From Akkermansiaceae bacterium (GTDB lineage: Bacteria; Verrucomicrobiota; Verrucomicrobiia; Verrucomicrobiales; Akkermansiaceae): 32,005 nucleotides of DNA. Made by a program: the position numbers and the translations under genes. The stretch spans positions 1 to 32,005 of the forward strand of contig JAFMDE010000009.1 of NCBI GenBank assembly GCA_017857425.1. The letters run 5' to 3'. The notes under the pieces were generated by a model. The model made no database searches, was not told where the DNA came from, and worked only from the letters and a program-made list of their open reading frames with translations. Shown here one piece after another: positions 28,563-32,005 of this stretch. Positions within the stretch are counted from its first letter, which is position 1, and each line of letters opens with the position of its first letter.

Positions 28563-29759
28563 ATGAATATCCACGAATATCAGGCGAAGGAGTTGTTTGA
28601 AAAATACGACGTTGCCAGTCCTAATGGACAGGTAGCCGGAACAGCTGAAGAGGCGGAAGCCGCAGCTCGCGCCATTATTGCTAATGGTGGGGGCAAACAA
28701 TTGGTCATCAAAGCTCAGGTCCACGCAGGTGGCCGAGGTAAGGGGACTTTTAAGAACGGTTTCCAGGGAGGGGTTCACCTCGTTGAGAATCCTGAACAGG
28801 TCGCTGAGTTTGCTGAAAAAATGATTGGGCAAACACTCGTCACCAAGCAAACGGGTGAAGAGGGTAAGTTGGTTAGCAAAGTCATGATCGCGGAGGCTGT
28901 TGATATTGAACGTGAACTCTATCTCGCCATTCTGATGGACCGCGAAACTTGTCGTCCTGTGATTGTTGCCAGCACTGAGGGCGGTATGGATATCGAGGAG
29001 GTTGCAGAGAGCACACCTGATAAAATCGTCAGACAATTCATTCACCCATTGGCAGGCCTGCAAGGCTACGAAGTTCGCAAGCTTGCCAAGGCGCTGAAAC
29101 TTACCGGTGATCAGGCCAAGCAATTTGGTAAGCTGATCAAGAATCTCTATTCGCTGTTTTTGAAATCTGACTGTTCGATGGTTGAGATTAACCCGCTGGT
29201 GGTTACTCCTGATGGCGATATCCTAGCACTCGATGCTAAGTTCGGTTTCGATGACAACGCCCTTTACCGCCATCCCGACATTGTCGCATACCGTGACACG
29301 GATGAGGAAGACCCTCGTGAGGTAGAAGCATCTAAGTTTGACCTCAACTATATCGGCTTAGACGGTAACATTGCCTGTCTCGTGAACGGAGCGGGTCTCG
29401 CCATGGCGACCATGGACATCATCAAGCATTACGGTGGTGATCCTGCCAACTTTCTCGACGTAGGAGGTGGAGCAAGCAAGGAGCAAGTATCGGCAGCCTT
29501 TAAAATCATCCTCGGTGATCCCAATGTAAAGGGCATCCTGGTTAATATCTTCGGTGGCATCATGCAATGTGACATCATTGCCGAGGGTATCCTAGCAGCG
29601 GCGAAAGAAACCGGTTTGAGTATCCCTCTGATTGTTCGCCTCGAGGGAACGAATGTCGCCCAAGGTCGCGAGTTGATCGCCAATTCAGACCTTGATGTTA
29701 TCACTGCTGAAAGTCTTAACGACGCAGCTCAAAAAGCTGTCGCAGCTGTCAGCGCTTAA
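28563..29759 (+). CDS. sucC: Succinyl-CoA synthetase (ADP-forming) beta subunit
   Basis: [47 protein letters not shown]. Confidence 0.98.
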   Translation: MNIHEYQAKELFEKYDVASPNGQVAGTAEEAEAAARAIIANGGGKQLVIKAQVHAGGRGKGTFKNGFQGGVHLVENPEQVAEFAEKMIGQTLVTKQTGEEGKLVSKVMIAEAVDIERELYLAILMDRETCRPVIVASTEGGMDIEEVAESTPDKIVRQFIHPLAGLQGYEVRKLAKALKLTGDQAKQFGKLIKNLYSLFLKSDCSMVEINPLVVTPDGDILALDAKFGFDDNALYRHPDIVAYRDTDEEDPREVEASKFDLNYIGLDGNIACLVNGAGLAMATMDIIKHYGGDPANFLDVGGGASKEQVSAAFKIILGDPNVKGILVNIFGGIMQCDIIAEGILAAAKETGLSIPLIVRLEGTNVAQGRELIANSDLDVITAESLNDAAQKAVAAVSA

Positions 29760-29784
29760 TTCTCAACCTTAAACTTATTTTATT

Positions 29785-30675
29785 ATGTCAATTCTAGTTG
29801 ATGAAAACACCAAGGTGCTCGTGCAGGGCATCACCGGAGGCTTTGGCGGCAAACATGCCCAGCTAAGCCTCGACTATGGCACTCAAATCGTCGCCGGCGT
29901 GACTCCAGGAAAAGGAGGTCAGATCTTTGGTGAGAAGACTCCTGTCTTCGATACCTGTGCAGAGGCCGCCCAAGAAACCGGAGCCACGGTTTCCGCGATC
30001 TTCGTGCCACCTCCGTTTGCTGCAGACGCCATTTTAGAGGCTGTTGATGCTGAGCTCGATCTCGTTGTCTGTATCACGGAAGGAATTCCAGTGGCAGATA
30101 TGATGCGTGTGAAGGAAATCATGAGGGGTAGTAAGACTCGTCTGATTGGCCCTAACTGCCCGGGTATTGTTACTCCAGGTCGCGGTGAAGATTCTCACGG
30201 TGGCTGCCGCATCGGTATTGCTCCAGGTTACATTCATAAGCGAGGTAACGTAGGCGTTGTTTCCCGCTCAGGCACACTCACCTATGAGGCCGTTTATCAG
30301 CTTACTGAGCTCGGCTACGGCCAGAGCACTTGTGTCGGTATCGGTGGAGATCCCATCAATGGAACTTCACACCTCGATGTGTTGAAAATGTTTAACGATG
30401 ACCCTGAGACGGAGGCAATTATCATGATCGGTGAGATCGGTGGTAACGCTGAGGCCGAGGCTGCCCGCTGGGCAAAAGACAACTGCTCTAAGCCGATTGC
30501 TGGTTTCATTGCCGGTGCTACGGCGCCTCCAGGTCGCCGCATGGGACACGCAGGTGCTATTGTTGGTGGTGCTGACGACACAGCAGAGGCAAAAAAAGCC
30601 ATTCTCGCAGAGTGCGGTATTGCGGTGTCAGAGACTCCCTCAGACATGGGCAAGACGCTAGTGGCGATGCTTTAA
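29785..30675 (+). CDS. sucD: Succinyl-CoA synthetase alpha subunit
   Basis: [33 protein letters not shown]-type [13 protein letters not shown]. Confidence 0.98.
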   Translation: MSILVDENTKVLVQGITGGFGGKHAQLSLDYGTQIVAGVTPGKGGQIFGEKTPVFDTCAEAAQETGATVSAIFVPPPFAADAILEAVDAELDLVVCITEGIPVADMMRVKEIMRGSKTRLIGPNCPGIVTPGRGEDSHGGCRIGIAPGYIHKRGNVGVVSRSGTLTYEAVYQLTELGYGQSTCVGIGGDPINGTSHLDVLKMFNDDPETEAIIMIGEIGGNAEAEAARWAKDNCSKPIAGFIAGATAPPGRRMGHAGAIVGGADDTAEAKKAILAECGIAVSETPSDMGKTLVAML

Positions 30676-30730
30676 GCTCGCAGTGACGGTTCACTGGCAA
30701 CTAGCCAGCCTGACTAGTTCAATCAATTTC

Positions 30731-30765
30731 AAGCGTTCGTAACTCAGTGTTGCGGGCGCTTTTTT
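30731..30765 (+). terminator. Rho-independent terminator downstream of sucCD
   Basis: AAGCGTTCGTAAC-TCAGT-GTTGCGGGCGCTT (13 bp including G-T wobbles) followed by T-run. Confidence 0.8.
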
Positions 30766-30791
30766 GTCATCAGCTGAATGATGTGCTAGCT

Positions 30792-30828
30792 ACAGAATGG
30801 CTATAAGAAGCACAGAATGGCTATAAGA
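30792..30828. repeat. Tandem direct repeat ACAGAATGGCTATAAGA (2 copies, 20-bp period) overlapping the mgtE stop codon
   Basis: Copies at 30792..30808 and 30812..30828. Confidence 0.8.
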
Positions 30829-32005
30829 TGGCCTGGGCAGCTGTGAAGTAGATCACCATGCCGGAGATATCAACGAGGGTAGTAATAGCGGGGGCCGCGA
30901 CGACGGCGGGGTCAAGTTTGATGGCGCGCGCTCCAAGAGGGAGTAAAGCTCCAGAGAGGGTGGAGGTGGTGATCTGGGCTCCGAGGGCAACAGATACGGC
31001 AAGGGCAAAGGTGCTCATGGCGATGTTTTCGGGCAAAGGAGGATTAAAGACAGGCAGGACGAAGAGGGTGATCAGAGCGATGCAACAGCCAAGGGTCGCC
31101 CCCAGAAAAATCCCGAGGAAAAGCTCCTTAGTGATCACTTTAGCCGTGGATCCAGCTTCCAACTCACCTAGTGACATGGCACGAATAACCATGGTGGCAG
31201 CTTGGCCTCCAGTATTTCCGCCAGCAGCGACAACCATTGGTAGGTAGAGGGCGAGAAGATAGATGCTGCTGAGCATATGTTCAAAGCGCAGCATCACATA
31301 ACCTGAAGAGATAGCGAGAAGGGCCAGAACCAAAAGCCATGGAAAGCGGCGCTTGAAGTGGGTAGCGACAGAGGTGTTAAGATAGGTTTGCTCCGATTGC
31401 TCACCGGCGATACCTGACATTTTCTCGATATCCTCTGTGGATTCCTCTTCGATGATTTCGAGCACGTCATCGTGGGTAATGACACCAAGCAGGTGGTCAT
31501 ACTCGTCAACAACAGGCAGCAAGGTCATGTCATATTTAGTGAACATTTGGGCGGCCTCTTCTTGGTCTGTGCTGGCGAGAATAAAGAGGTCAGCCTGATC
31601 CATGATATCTTCGACCAAGGTGTCCCATGAGTTGAAGGCGAGCTCGCGCAAACGGATTTTTCCTCTGAGGCGCCCATCTTCATCAACCACGTAAATACGG
31701 GCGAGCGATTCAGCAGAGTCCTTATATTCACGTAGAACTTCGAGAGCTTCTTTGACCGTAGCGCCAAGGCTGATGCGCGCAGCATGTGTAGTCATCCTAC
31801 CGCCAGCCGTGTCTTCCTCGTAGCGCATTAAGCTACGCGTGGTTTCTTGCTGCTCAGGCTTGAGCATCGCGAGGTAACGCTTGCGCGCTTCTGTGCTGAC
31901 ATCTTGAAGGATGTCAGTACGGTCATCATCGACGAGCTTACCTAAGATCTCACGCTGAGCACTTTCATCGAAGCGCTCTAAGGTCTCTTCAATCAGAGCA
32001 TCAGG
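30821..32005 (-). CDS. mgtE: Magnesium transporter MgtE (5' part beyond window edge)
   Basis: Frame stays open to 32005 (PDALIEETLERFDESAQREILGKLVDDDRTDILQD...); tandem CBS domains; MVVAAGGNTGGQAATMVIRAMSLGE and LDPAVVAAPAITTLVDISGM. Confidence 0.96.
   Translation of the reverse strand, partial: PDALIEETLERFDESAQREILGKLVDDDRTDILQDVSTEARKRYLAMLKPEQQETTRSLMRYEEDTAGGRMTTHAARISLGATVKEALEVLREYKDSAESLARIYVVDEDGRLRGKIRLRELAFNSWDTLVEDIMDQADLFILASTDQEEAAQMFTKYDMTLLPVVDEYDHLLGVITHDDVLEIIEEESTEDIEKMSGIAGEQSEQTYLNTSVATHFKRRFPWLLVLALLAISSGYVMLRFEHMLSSIYLLALYLPMVVAAGGNTGGQAATMVIRAMSLGELEAGSTAKVITKELFLGIFLGATLGCCIALITLFVLPVFNPPLPENIAMSTFALAVSVALGAQITTSTLSGALLPLGARAIKLDPAVVAAPAITTLVDISGMVIYFTAAQAIL

Noticed and set aside
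28428-29123. 231-aa minus-strand ORF antisense to sucC
   Set aside because: Shadow ORF over sucC, no recognisable motifs.
1-32005. CRISPR array, transposon, prophage, tRNA or rRNA genes
   Set aside because: No regularly spaced repeats, transposase/integrase genes or recognisable structural RNA sequences seen by eye.

Overview
Verrucomicrobia/PVC-like chromosomal segment, mostly housekeeping genes: nth (5' truncated), argH, fur-like, fabG, sixA-like, metK-ahcY, rpoN, dnaB, serB, hisI, prc/ctp, yggS-like, DUF971, a BD-FAE-like esterase, an M16 protease, sucCD and mgtE (truncated at the window edge). No mobile elements, CRISPR arrays, tRNAs or rRNAs were recognised. The strongest hidden signal is a probable selenoprotein gene at 13115..13789, which the ORF track splits in two. 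An in-frame TGA (13289..13291) sits exactly at the first catalytic position of a thioredoxin-type CGPC motif (S-U-G-P-C). It is followed at the right distance by a short hairpin with a GU-containing apical loop, resembling a bacterial SECIS. The same protein has a signal peptide, a cis-Pro-like TIPM motif and a C-terminal SHD1-like domain. Other notable signals are a NiSOD-like protein whose HCxxPCGxY nickel hook would be exposed directly by signal peptidase; a cluster of DnaA-box-like TGTGAATAA sites in the AT-rich gap upstream of dnaB; an ArsR-methyltransferase (SahR-like) regulator divergent from metK-ahcY; and a phased TGCATCC repeat upstream of rpoN. All calls come from reading the sequence; no database search was run.
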